Of a stretch of DNA of 64,000 nt, positions 36,301-44,343 are shown one piece after another (position 1 is the stretch's first letter; the number at the start of each line of letters is the position of its first letter). Location: contig CAWDMC010000016.1 in assembly GCA_963803295.1 (NCBI GenBank), positions 1 to 64,000 on the forward strand. Direction: 5' to 3'. This DNA is from CAWDMC01 sp963803295 (GTDB taxonomy: Bacteria > Acidobacteriota > Terriglobia > UBA7540). Both the position numbers and the translations under genes were made by a program. The notes beneath the pieces were generated by a model. The model was not told where the DNA came from. It did no database searches and saw nothing but the letters and a program-made list of their open reading frames with translations.

Positions 36301-36568
36301 GGTGCCACCTCCCGGCCGCCTAGGAACCGGGGGACGGAACTATTTGCGGATGGACGGCCTCAGAAACTGGGATTTCTCCCTTTTCAAGGATACTCCTCTG
36401 GGAAGCGAGAAGCGCACGCTCCAGTTTCGCGCCGAATTCTTTAACATCTTTAACCAACATAACTTCACGTTCTACGAACAGGTAAATGTAAATGACCCTT
36501 CCTTCGGCCAGGCTCAATATTCGCAGCCGCCGCGGGTAATCCAGCTGGCTCTGAAGATTTTGTTTTGA
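33335..36568 (+). CDS. TonB-dependent receptor with carboxypeptidase-regulatory domain
   Basis: 1,077 residues. Signal peptide (HARSLLFLVITTLLVWSPDL ending YAQ), an N-terminal carboxypeptidase-regulatory-like beta domain (SLGTITGRVTDSTGAVVPGC, SYRVTASKPGFKEVSV), then plug (SRVEVASLPVNGRNFLGLAT, FLQDGVDN, NVVGKSGSNSFHGFAYDYLQ) and a long outer-membrane barrel ending in an aromatic residue (ALKILF). These Oar/SusC-like receptors are expanded in Acidobacteriota and import large ligands, often glycans. First gene of the 33-50 kb carbohydrate locus; by context a glycan importer, but no SusD-like partner is present. Confidence 0.92.
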   Translation: MKHARSLLFLVITTLLVWSPDLYAQFSLGTITGRVTDSTGAVVPGCQINIQNIDTKAPTRTESNAEGGYTVPALPAGSYRVTASKPGFKEVSVEVTLRINQVLTQDIELAVGNVSQEVTVTANAAQVALGKESHELGNLVSRVEVASLPVNGRNFLGLATLAPGTQPASDWAGGTGTYFGTSNKQIIASGQGSTSSEFLQDGVDNLALFYQGVNVVPDLDAIQEFSLETNGMSAKFSQPSVVNVVGKSGSNSFHGFAYDYLQNEALDANNWLSNVHGLPKGSQRFNQFGGGIGGPIKKDKLFFFFNYEGQRNIRTSQFSGRIPTAAERQGDFSAWLTGVPTAIGTVTTQVINDPATYNPVTGTVQAFEGNIIPPDRVAGFAKQFNAFFPQPTSSVLPDGTNLHVNLRNTNTMNLYNGRGDYNISDKDRLFGTFLQANTPSLSPTFTPNIFGHVTNRFGINSALEETHIFSPTLINTAKVGYNRTIFFLNQIGNGTKDWVKEFGLHTLNPAIEQNGPPGVSVSNFFGLGDIFSPQGARQNRYQFSDELEYLRGRHRIFTGIDVSRDQFNGDWALANNGSINFNGQYTGNYLPGAAFAPGLALADYELGLPSSAIGAEGTTIAGFRATNWAGYVQDDWKLRSNLTLNLGFRYQYSAPPRDKYGHAGTYDLATATSTPGPWDSNYKNFAPRIGLAYSLNSKTVIRSGFGIYYTSTPYNVFQFALANPPNFNSQSLGFDLLHPTPVSTLFPPITPGSSILSPFALSKSEPTPYLEQWNFNVQRSLPKDILFTAAYVGNAGHHLSLRLNPNQASFDANPLQPTPLPSRRPNPQIGDVLAQYNIGNSNYNGLQLSLEKHYSAGLFLQVSYTWSHSFDLLTGDGDELINGLDPELNYSSAQTDRRHMLVFSYVYQLPFGPGKRFLNRQDPVSRYLLGGWQANGVTSYYTGLPFYITAPDFANIGFTRVATADRVCDGNLPSGQRTWYHWFNTSCFAVPPPGRLGTGGRNYLRMDGLRNWDFSLFKDTPLGSEKRTLQFRAEFFNIFNQHNFTFYEQVNVNDPSFGQAQYSQPPRVIQLALKILF

Positions 36569-36592
36569 CCTGACGTGAGCCGTTCGAGAGCG

Positions 36593-36792
36593 GGTAGCCA
36601 CGGTCAGTGCTGTTCTGACCGTGGGTTCTGTTGAGATTCAGACGTGATGCATCGGTCGCCGCTTGCGCCTCACGGATCGAATCTCCTTGTCGAACTCGAG
36701 GATTGGCGGCGGTCGGATTACTGCCTCAGGCTGCCAAAAAGCTATCGGCGTGAGAAAAGCCCACGGTCAGGACAGCACTGACCGTGGCTACC
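36593..36792. repeat. paired inverted REP-like hairpins
   Basis: 36593-36625 and 36760-36792 are 33-bp copies in opposite orientation differing at one base. Each has GGTAG head and stem CCACGGTCAG / CTGACCGTGG around a 7-base loop. A third palindrome (GGCGGAGCTAAAGCTCCGC) lies at about 36859. No gene in 36569-36955. Confidence 0.8.
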
Positions 36793-36955
36793 CCCTCTTC
36801 CACGAAGGGCACCGCTGACCCATGGTCCGCCAGGATATCAAGGACGGAGCCTTGGCAGGCGGAGCTAAAGCTCCGCTTCACCGTTTTTCAGCAGCCTGCC
36901 AGATATTGCACTTTCGCACGCAGTGACTGATACTTCGTTCGAGAGAATTCGCTCC

Positions 36956-38443
36956 ATGGTGGAGGGCTGCCATTTGGCTGGGGGAAATTTGGCGGGCATT
37001 TCGGTAGGGGTTGCGCTGTGGATGCTGCTCCTTCCGGGTTTGGCTCCACTGCCCGCGTCAGCCCAGGAAACTGGAACCTCGGCGGCATCCTTGCACAATC
37101 GCCAAGGATTGGCCTTGCTCGACAAGGGCGACCTCAAGGGGGCCGAAGAGGAATTTCGCCGCGCCCTGAAACTCGAACCCGCACTTGCCGGCGCTCATGC
37201 GAATCTTGGCTCGGTTCTCATGGACAGCAACTCCCTCGACGGGGCAATCGAAGAGTTCCAGACCGCAATAAAACTCCAACCGGGGAATGCAACAGCACAC
37301 CTGAGTCTGGCCAAGGCGCTTCGACGAAAGGAAGACTGGGTGGGGGCGTCACGGGAGTACCAGTCGGTGCTCGGCCTTCAACCCGACAACGCAGAAGCGC
37401 TCAGCGGCAAGGGGATCGTTGTGTTCCAGCAAGAAGGCAACCTGCCCGGCGCCATCCGGGACCTGCGACGAGCCACCCAACTGGCGCCGCGCACGGCTGA
37501 ATTCCACAACAATCTGGGTGTGGCGTTGGCCACGGCAAGCGACCGATCGGAAGCGATCGGGGAATTCCGTAGCTCCATCGCCCTCGACCCAGGTCTCTGT
37601 AACGCTTACAGCAACCTGGGTGTGGCGCTGCAGGAAGAAGGAAAACTGGCCGAGGCAATCAAGGAACTCCACGCAGGTGTGGGTTGTGAACCGAGCAATG
37701 CAGTAACCCACTATAGTCTCGGCTTGGTCCTGCAAGAGAGGGGGGAAATCGATGATGCCATTTCGGAATACCGCGAGAGTGCCCGGCTCAAGCCCGATGA
37801 TTCGCGTTTCCATTACAATTTGGGACGGCTATTGGCAAAGAAAGGAGATTCGGCTGGAGCATCGGCAGAATTCAAGAAATTTCAGGACCTGAAGCAAGCC
37901 GAGCAGTTCCAGACCGCTAAGGCTCGTCTGAACTCAGGACTGGCGGAGGCGGCGAAGGGAAATATCGAGCCTGCGATTCGGGATTTCGAAAAGGCCTTGG
38001 TTTACAATCCCGATTACCCTGAGGCCCACTATGCCCTAGGTATCGCGGAGCAGCAAAGAGGAAACACCGCGAAAGCCATCGAGCAGTTCAGGCTGGCACT
38101 GAAGTCGAATCCCAAGTATATGCAGGTGCACAACCGGCTCGGGACGCTACTGCTCGGGCGGGGAGAGTGGGAAGAAGCACAAAAGGAATTTCAGGATGCC
38201 ATGAAGATCGATCCTAGCGATCCCACAAGCCACTACAACCTCGGGATGCTCCTGGCCCAGCGCGGGCAACTGGATTCAGCCATCACGGAGTTTGAGACGG
38301 CGATCCGCCTTAAGCCTGACTATGCGGAGCCTCACTATTCTCTGGGACTGGCGCTCAGGATCGAAGGCAAGACGGACCAGGCGGAAGAGGCTTTTCGAGC
38401 TGCGCAACAACTTGACCCTCAGTTGAAGGCTCCCTTGAACTGA
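36956..38443 (+). CDS. exported tetratricopeptide-repeat protein
   Basis: About 495 residues from ATG 36956. Signal peptide (ISVGVALWMLLLPGLAPLPA, then SAQ), then TPR units covering nearly all of the protein: GLALLDKGDLKGAEEEFRRA, GSVLMDSNSLDGAIEEFQTA, GLVLQERGEIDDAISEYRES, GIAEQQRGNTAKAIEQFRLA, GMLLAQRGQLDSAITEFETA, GLALRIEGKTDQAEEAFRAA. A scaffold, probably periplasmic, between the receptor gene and the glycosidase genes. Partner unknown. Confidence 0.9.
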   Translation: MVEGCHLAGGNLAGISVGVALWMLLLPGLAPLPASAQETGTSAASLHNRQGLALLDKGDLKGAEEEFRRALKLEPALAGAHANLGSVLMDSNSLDGAIEEFQTAIKLQPGNATAHLSLAKALRRKEDWVGASREYQSVLGLQPDNAEALSGKGIVVFQQEGNLPGAIRDLRRATQLAPRTAEFHNNLGVALATASDRSEAIGEFRSSIALDPGLCNAYSNLGVALQEEGKLAEAIKELHAGVGCEPSNAVTHYSLGLVLQERGEIDDAISEYRESARLKPDDSRFHYNLGRLLAKKGDSAGASAEFKKFQDLKQAEQFQTAKARLNSGLAEAAKGNIEPAIRDFEKALVYNPDYPEAHYALGIAEQQRGNTAKAIEQFRLALKSNPKYMQVHNRLGTLLLGRGEWEEAQKEFQDAMKIDPSDPTSHYNLGMLLAQRGQLDSAITEFETAIRLKPDYAEPHYSLGLALRIEGKTDQAEEAFRAAQQLDPQLKAPLN

Positions 38444-38524
38444 ATTCCTGGTTGAAGCGTTTCGCTTCCTGGGGATTGATCGGCTTGCGCTAACGTTCGC
38501 GGCATCGACACGTGGAGGTCCGGA

Positions 38525-39832
38525 GTGAAGCGTCGCAACTTCTTCAAGACCCTGGGAACTTCCGCTGCGGCACTAGGAGCCGGCCGCAACCATCTCTTGG
38601 CTTCCGCCGCCTCCGGTCCCGCCACCGTCCAAAACTACGCCGAGGTGCCGGCCGTCAATCCCGGCGATGCTGAAGCCTATTTCACCGAGGAGAAACTGAA
38701 GCAGTATATCGATACTACGGCGCCTCTCGCGGGTAACAAATTCGAGGTTGTATGCTTCAGCTTTCCAAGTTGGCACCCCAGCCCCTACATGGAGAAGATA
38801 TTCGGCAAAGGCTGGACGGAGTGGCAGATCCTGAAGAACTCCAAGCCGCTCTATCCCGGTCACCTCTTCCCCCGATATCCCCTCTGGGGCTATTTCAACG
38901 AGGTCGAACCGGAGTGGGCCGGGCGAGAAATCGACGCAGCCGCCGGCAACGGCATCGACGTGTGGATGATTGACTGGTATTGGCACAGCGGCACGCAGTT
39001 TTACCACGAGCAATTGGAACAAGGATTCCTCAAAGCACCCAACCGCTCCAAATTAAAGTTCGCTATCGCCTGGGCCAACCACCACTGGTGGAATCAATAT
39101 CCGGCGAACTGCAGCACTCCCGACGACGCCTCGGTCCTCCTGCCACAGCACCACAGCCTGGAGGATATGCTAAGGGTAACCGACTACTGTATCGAGCATT
39201 ATTTCCACGAACCCAACTACTGGCGAATCGATGGCAAGCTGGTTTTCTGCATTCTTGGCTACGGGCTGCTGCTCGAGACTTTCTCGCTAGATGAACTTCC
39301 GAGAGTCTTCGACAAGATGCGCGAGCGCGTACAAAAGGCGGGCTTGGGTGACATTCACTTCCAAACCACGGTAGGATATGGCGGCCACAAGTTCGAAATC
39401 CGGAAACTTGGATTCGAAAGTGCCACCCAATACCACAGTTTCGGCCGCCACGCGAAATGGCCGGAAGGCAGCCGGGTGCCATTCGGAGAAGCGGCACGAA
39501 TTGGCATCGCGAACTGGAAGGACGGTGCTGCGAGCACTGACGTCCCCTTTTTCCCCGATTGCCCCGTCGGCTGGGACGACAGTCCGCGTTACGGCAGCGG
39601 CGCTCGCATGGTGACCGAACGCACGGCGGACCAGTACGAGCGATTCTTGCGCGCCGCGCAGCATTTCTCAGCGGCCAGTTCGGTCAAGCCGAAGGTGATT
39701 TTCCTGTCAGCCTGGAACGAGTGGACCGAAGATCACTTTCTCCTGCCTGATACCGTCTTCGGTTACAGCTACCTTGATGCTATCCGCCGCGCGTTTCGCC
39801 AATACCAGGCAGATACTCCAAGGCGTGATTAA
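38525..39832 (+). CDS. WbsX/GH99-like domain protein with Tat signal
   Basis: 435 residues from GTG 38525. Twin-arginine leader (KRRNFFKTLGTSAAALGAG). WbsX-type TIM barrel (about 75-425): VVCFSFPSWHPSPYMEKIFG, GWTEWQIL, PLYPGHLFPRYPLWGYFNEV, GIDVWMIDWYWHSG, FAIAWANHHWWNQY and the C-terminal FLSAWNEWTEDHFLLPD. Members are annotated glycosyltransferase WbsX or GH99-like; export through Tat fits a hydrolytic role better than synthesis, but this is inference. Closely followed by the clan-D glycosidase gene. Confidence 0.82.
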   Translation: MKRRNFFKTLGTSAAALGAGRNHLLASAASGPATVQNYAEVPAVNPGDAEAYFTEEKLKQYIDTTAPLAGNKFEVVCFSFPSWHPSPYMEKIFGKGWTEWQILKNSKPLYPGHLFPRYPLWGYFNEVEPEWAGREIDAAAGNGIDVWMIDWYWHSGTQFYHEQLEQGFLKAPNRSKLKFAIAWANHHWWNQYPANCSTPDDASVLLPQHHSLEDMLRVTDYCIEHYFHEPNYWRIDGKLVFCILGYGLLLETFSLDELPRVFDKMRERVQKAGLGDIHFQTTVGYGGHKFEIRKLGFESATQYHSFGRHAKWPEGSRVPFGEAARIGIANWKDGAASTDVPFFPDCPVGWDDSPRYGSGARMVTERTADQYERFLRAAQHFSAASSVKPKVIFLSAWNEWTEDHFLLPDTVFGYSYLDAIRRAFRQYQADTPRRD

Positions 39833-39872
39833 AATTCAAACGGCCGCGGTATTTGCGGCCAAAGGATCAAAA

Positions 39873-42800
39873 ATGAAGCGGCGCGATTTTATGAAATCGG
39901 GATTGGCCTCACTGGCTTCCGCAAGCGCACTAGGCTCGACGGCACTAGGGCTCCCGCTGGCGGAGGGTGAATACGAAGAGGGTCGCAAACTTAGCTTGGG
40001 AAACAAGTACCTGAATTGGGACCTTCTCTTGAGCGGAGGCAGCTTTCGCAGCGTGAGGTTGCGCAATAAGCTGAGCGGCCGCGACCATGATCTCGGAGAT
40101 TCGCGGGAGTTCCAAATCACCCTCGCCCAAGCCAAGACGAGGATCGAAATACCCTGGTGGTACGTCCAGATGGGCCCGAATAACGACGCGGCTTCTCCTG
40201 AGAGCGAGCGCGGACTGGCAGCGGGATATCACCTTCCGGATTTCCCAGATGAAGAGCAGTGGGGTACAACCCTCAATCTCCTACTGCGGGCAGGCGAGAG
40301 GGTGGATGCGCCGCCGGTGTTCAACGGATACGCTTGGTTCCGGCAGTGGTTCGAACTGCCCAAGGATGGCGAAGGATCGCCGCTAGTCCTGTGCTTGGGA
40401 GGCTACACCCAGGAGGACTGGAACCAGTATTGGGTTTTCCTGAATGGAAAGCCGGTTGGCAACTGGAAGCACTCAGGCCGTTGGCGAACTCCGGAAGAAT
40501 TGGCCCTGGCGCCGGGATCGCCCGAGTATTCGGCCTTTCGCTTCGGACCCGGCGCAAGCAACCTCCTGGCCGTCCGCACTTACCAAGTGGACAGGCGCTT
40601 CGAAGGGATCCGCGAAGAGATACTCGACCGCTATATCTTCGAGGGACGGCTCTCAGATCAGTTCATCAGTGTGGGACAGCCTTACTTGCACGTTTCTGAT
40701 TTCAAGCTGAACCATTGGCAGCAAATAGAAAGTGCGGAGCGGCCCGGACTGGTGTTTGAGCTCACCAGCTCGGAACACCAACTGGGTCTCACCGTCCATT
40801 ACGAACTCGATGAATTCATTCGCAGGAAGTGGCTCGAAATCAAGAACACGTCGGCGCAGGATCGGCTGCTTCTGGATGTGGACGTAGATGACTTCGTCAT
40901 GAACGCCGCGATGACGGAAGGTGATCAGGGCCTTCCCATCATCGTTGAGAAGGAGATTTTCTGTGCGGTCGAACACCCCGCCGGGGTCAGCCAGGGTATG
41001 AATGGGCGAGTCCGCTTGCGGCATTTCCCGGGCAAAAGGTTGGGACCTGGGGAGTCGTTAAAGAGCAAAGTGTCGATCATCGGCGTTGGCGACCAGGGAA
41101 ACGGCCGGCAGCAGTTCGTAGACTACATTCAGGCCCATAGCCCGCGAAAAGGCCTGCTGGCGATCTACGATCCGCTGGGAATCACCGGCTTTCCTGACGA
41201 AGCGAATTGGGTCTTAAACGATGACGGAATGCTGGAAAGCGCCGAGGTGCTGGAAAAGTTGCAAAAGCGCGGCATCAAGTTCGACTATTACGTTCCGGAC
41301 GTCGGCTGGCAGGATTGGTCGGGCGACCTGACCCGATTCTGGCCTCACGGTTTTCCGGAAGGACCCGGAAAGGTGATCAAACGGGTGAACGAACTGGGGA
41401 TGAAGTGGGGTCTCTGGTTTGCCTCAACCTGGGCAGACTGGTCGTGCGGCCTTAACCCCAAGATCGAACCGAGCCGGTCCGTTGTGCCTGGCGGGAAATG
41501 GCCCGAATACCAGTTCCGTGATAGTTTCGACACGCTGGACGGCAGGCGCCAACTCTGCCTGGCTTCCGAGCCTTATTTCAGCGTCCTGCGCGACGCGCTC
41601 CTGCACCACATCCAGCATGACAATCTCCGTTTCTTCAAGCTGGACACCGGCAGCTATTTTTGCAACAGCACCAGCCATGGCCACTTGCCGGGCAAATACT
41701 CCACGGAAGCGAACTACGACGCCGTTCTCGAAATAGCCCGGCAGGCGCACGCAGCCTCATCTGACCTTTACATCATGTGGTATTGGGGAATTCGCTCGCC
41801 CTTCTTTGCCCTGCATGGCGACTCTATTTTCGAAAGCCGGATTCGGATGGAAGGAGCCAGCACCGGCGACTATCCGACCCTTTATTTCCGGGATGCAGTG
41901 ACGCTCGCCATGGACCAGGGAGTCCATTTCAATGACCTCATTCCGCCCATGAACAAAGACAGCCTGGGAATCTGGCTGACGGATACCTGGTGGGGAAACG
42001 CGATGCGCAAAGAGCGCTGGCGCGAAGCACTGGTGATGGACCTGGCGCGCGGGAACCTCTTGTTCCCCCAGTTCTGGGGGGAATTGAGATGGTTCAACGA
42101 TGAGGATATCGATTTTCTTGCCCGAATCCAGAAGCTCGCGAAGGCGAACGAAGCTCTGTTCCACAAACGGCATACGATCCTGGGAGACCCTTGGGACAAT
42201 GAGGTTTACGGATACTCTTACTTCGACGGATCTCACGGCTTCATTTTCATGAACAATGTCGACTTCCAGTCCCGGCCAGTGCGTCTCCGTCTGGATGAGA
42301 CGATAGGCCTGAAGACAGATCGAGCCGCGAGCCTGCGCCTCATTTCCCACTTCCCGGACCGGGCGGAATTGAATATAGGTGGAGAAACCAGCTTCCGGCT
42401 GGGACAGACCCTTGAGGCGTGGCTCCGTCCTTTTGAAGTGGCCATGTGGGAGGTGACTGCCGGAGAACACGCTGCCAGCGGAGGAGCATTAGTGAAGCGA
42501 AACATCTCCGCGTCTCATGGCGGAATCGAGAGTCACCCTTTGCCACTCCAGTCCGGACTCGCCGAGTCCTGGATGCAGATCAGCTTCGCGGAACCTAGTT
42601 CGCAGTATCGATCGACCGCGCCCCGCCCAACCTTGGAAGAGTTCAAGCGTCAGGGATACCAGAAGCGCCTGCTGGCCTATCGATCGGCGTTGCCGGCCTT
42701 TACGGGACCCCACATGCTCGCCCTGGTATTACGGTTCAAGAAAGACGGCAAGTGGTGGAGGCATCGACAACCCGCAGATCTTGTTCAGGCGAAGGCAATG

Positions 42801-43022
42801 ATCGGCAACCAGCCCGTTATTCGATTTGAGACCGCTCCCAACTTCCGTCAGACTGAGAACAACGAATGGTGTCCCTGGCTTGTGTTCAGAATTCGCATGA
42901 GCCCCGCTTGGTCCGGAGAACATGCAGCTTTCGCGATCAATGCCTATCTGCCGCCTGAGGTTGAGATTCAGAGTGAGGGATGGGTGATACCTCAATGGTG
43001 GGGACCTGTCCTGGACATCTGA
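39873..43022 (+). CDS. Tat-exported GH36-like (clan D) glycosidase
   Basis: About 1,049 residues from ATG 39873. Tat leader KRRDFMKSGLASLASASALG. An N-terminal beta-sandwich region (about 40-390) is followed by a TIM barrel: FDYYVPDVGWQDWSGDLTRF, LGMKWGLWFASTWADW and LRFFKLDTGSYF, with Asp591 as the probable nucleophile; then a C-terminal beta domain. Layout and motifs match alpha-galactosidase-like clan GH-D proteins, yet the length exceeds usual GH36 and the acid/base is not obvious to me. The MFS carrier starts immediately after the stop codon, indicating an operon. Confidence 0.78.
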   Translation: MKRRDFMKSGLASLASASALGSTALGLPLAEGEYEEGRKLSLGNKYLNWDLLLSGGSFRSVRLRNKLSGRDHDLGDSREFQITLAQAKTRIEIPWWYVQMGPNNDAASPESERGLAAGYHLPDFPDEEQWGTTLNLLLRAGERVDAPPVFNGYAWFRQWFELPKDGEGSPLVLCLGGYTQEDWNQYWVFLNGKPVGNWKHSGRWRTPEELALAPGSPEYSAFRFGPGASNLLAVRTYQVDRRFEGIREEILDRYIFEGRLSDQFISVGQPYLHVSDFKLNHWQQIESAERPGLVFELTSSEHQLGLTVHYELDEFIRRKWLEIKNTSAQDRLLLDVDVDDFVMNAAMTEGDQGLPIIVEKEIFCAVEHPAGVSQGMNGRVRLRHFPGKRLGPGESLKSKVSIIGVGDQGNGRQQFVDYIQAHSPRKGLLAIYDPLGITGFPDEANWVLNDDGMLESAEVLEKLQKRGIKFDYYVPDVGWQDWSGDLTRFWPHGFPEGPGKVIKRVNELGMKWGLWFASTWADWSCGLNPKIEPSRSVVPGGKWPEYQFRDSFDTLDGRRQLCLASEPYFSVLRDALLHHIQHDNLRFFKLDTGSYFCNSTSHGHLPGKYSTEANYDAVLEIARQAHAASSDLYIMWYWGIRSPFFALHGDSIFESRIRMEGASTGDYPTLYFRDAVTLAMDQGVHFNDLIPPMNKDSLGIWLTDTWWGNAMRKERWREALVMDLARGNLLFPQFWGELRWFNDEDIDFLARIQKLAKANEALFHKRHTILGDPWDNEVYGYSYFDGSHGFIFMNNVDFQSRPVRLRLDETIGLKTDRAASLRLISHFPDRAELNIGGETSFRLGQTLEAWLRPFEVAMWEVTAGEHAASGGALVKRNISASHGGIESHPLPLQSGLAESWMQISFAEPSSQYRSTAPRPTLEEFKRQGYQKRLLAYRSALPAFTGPHMLALVLRFKKDGKWWRHRQPADLVQAKAMIGNQPVIRFETAPNFRQTENNEWCPWLVFRIRMSPAWSGEHAAFAINAYLPPEVEIQSEGWVIPQWWGPVLDI

Positions 43023-44288
43023 ATGAGCTGGATGTCTGATGCCCCATCGAGGAGACCGTCTCCCTTGCAAAGGCACAATCCGCAATTGCGCTGGCTAATG
43101 ATTACCCTGGTATTCTGGGCCACCGCCATCAACTACCTGGACCGCCAGACGCTCTCCGTGGTCGCGCCTATCCTGATTGACCAATTCAAGATGAGCAATG
43201 TGACTTACTCAAGAGTCATAGCCGCCTTCATGCTCGCCTATACCATTATGAATGGCGTTTCCGGTCGACTGATCGACCGGCTGGGAACGAGAGTCGGCTA
43301 TGCACTCACTACGGCGTGGTGGTCGCTAGCGGCCATGTTACACGGCTTAACCAACGGCTCCTGGTCACTCGGCGTTTACCGCTTTCTGCTCGGAGTCGGC
43401 GAGGCCGGCAACTGGCCCTGCGGGGTCAAGGTGGTTGCAGAATGGTTCCCCGTTTCTGAACGGGCACTGGCGTCGGGCATTTTCAACAGCGGTTCATCGA
43501 TAGGAGCAATTCTCGCACCTCCAGTGGTAGTCTGGATTGTACTCAGGTTTGGATGGCGCGCGGCTTTCGTGTTTCTGGGGGCGACAGGCCTACTCTGGGT
43601 CACGATATGGTCGGCCATGTACTACTCTCCGGCCAACGACGCGCAGGAAGAAAACAACCGGCGCCTTTCCACCTGGCAGCTGTGCCGCGAGAAATTCGTT
43701 TGGAGCTTCACGCTCGCGAAGGTTTTTCTGGATCCTGTCTGGTACTTCTACATTTTCTGGTTTCCTGAGTATCTGAAACGCGCTCGTCACTTCGATCTCG
43801 CCAGCATCGGCAAGTATGCGTGGATCCCTTTTGCCTTCGCCTGTCTCGGCAATCTCATGGGAGGAGCGCTGGCGAGACTTCTCTTGGGGCACGATATTTC
43901 CTTGACGGTGGCGCGCAAGGCCTCGGTGACCGTATTCGCGGTTCTGATGGCTTCCGCCATTCCAGCCGTCTTGGTCGAGCGTGCGGCAATTTCCATTGGA
44001 CTCGTTTCCCTGGCGATGCTTGGATATACTGGCTGCGCCGCCAACATGCTATCCTTTCCGGCGGACGTGTTTCCAAGAAACGTCCTGGGTTCAATCTGGG
44101 GACTGGCCAGCATGGGGTCGGGTTTTGGGGGCATGATATTCGCCCTGCTGACCGGCTGGTTAGTTGACCGCTATTCTTACTCGCCTGTGTTCATCGGATT
44201 CGGACTCATGCCCCTGGTTTGCGTGCTCATAATCTGGCTCCTTGTCGGTCCGCTGCGCAGACGCGAGGCCGCAGGCATAGCGACCTGA
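43023..44288 (+). CDS. MFS transporter, hexuronate/anion-cation symporter type
   Basis: 421 residues, 12 predicted helices. The helix-1 motif INYLDRQTLSVVAPILIDQF and MNGVSGRLIDRLGTRVGYAL are typical of the ExuT/anion:cation symporter branch, which carries hexuronates and related sugar acids. The gene starts directly after the stop of the glycosidase gene with no intergenic spacing. By context it imports the sugar or sugar acid released by the exported enzymes. Confidence 0.88.
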   Translation: MSWMSDAPSRRPSPLQRHNPQLRWLMITLVFWATAINYLDRQTLSVVAPILIDQFKMSNVTYSRVIAAFMLAYTIMNGVSGRLIDRLGTRVGYALTTAWWSLAAMLHGLTNGSWSLGVYRFLLGVGEAGNWPCGVKVVAEWFPVSERALASGIFNSGSSIGAILAPPVVVWIVLRFGWRAAFVFLGATGLLWVTIWSAMYYSPANDAQEENNRRLSTWQLCREKFVWSFTLAKVFLDPVWYFYIFWFPEYLKRARHFDLASIGKYAWIPFAFACLGNLMGGALARLLLGHDISLTVARKASVTVFAVLMASAIPAVLVERAAISIGLVSLAMLGYTGCAANMLSFPADVFPRNVLGSIWGLASMGSGFGGMIFALLTGWLVDRYSYSPVFIGFGLMPLVCVLIIWLLVGPLRRREAAGIAT

Positions 44289-44343
44289 ATATCCGGTCTG
44301 TAACTCGCGATCGCGCAGAAGCCCTTCAAGAAGGAACCTCATC

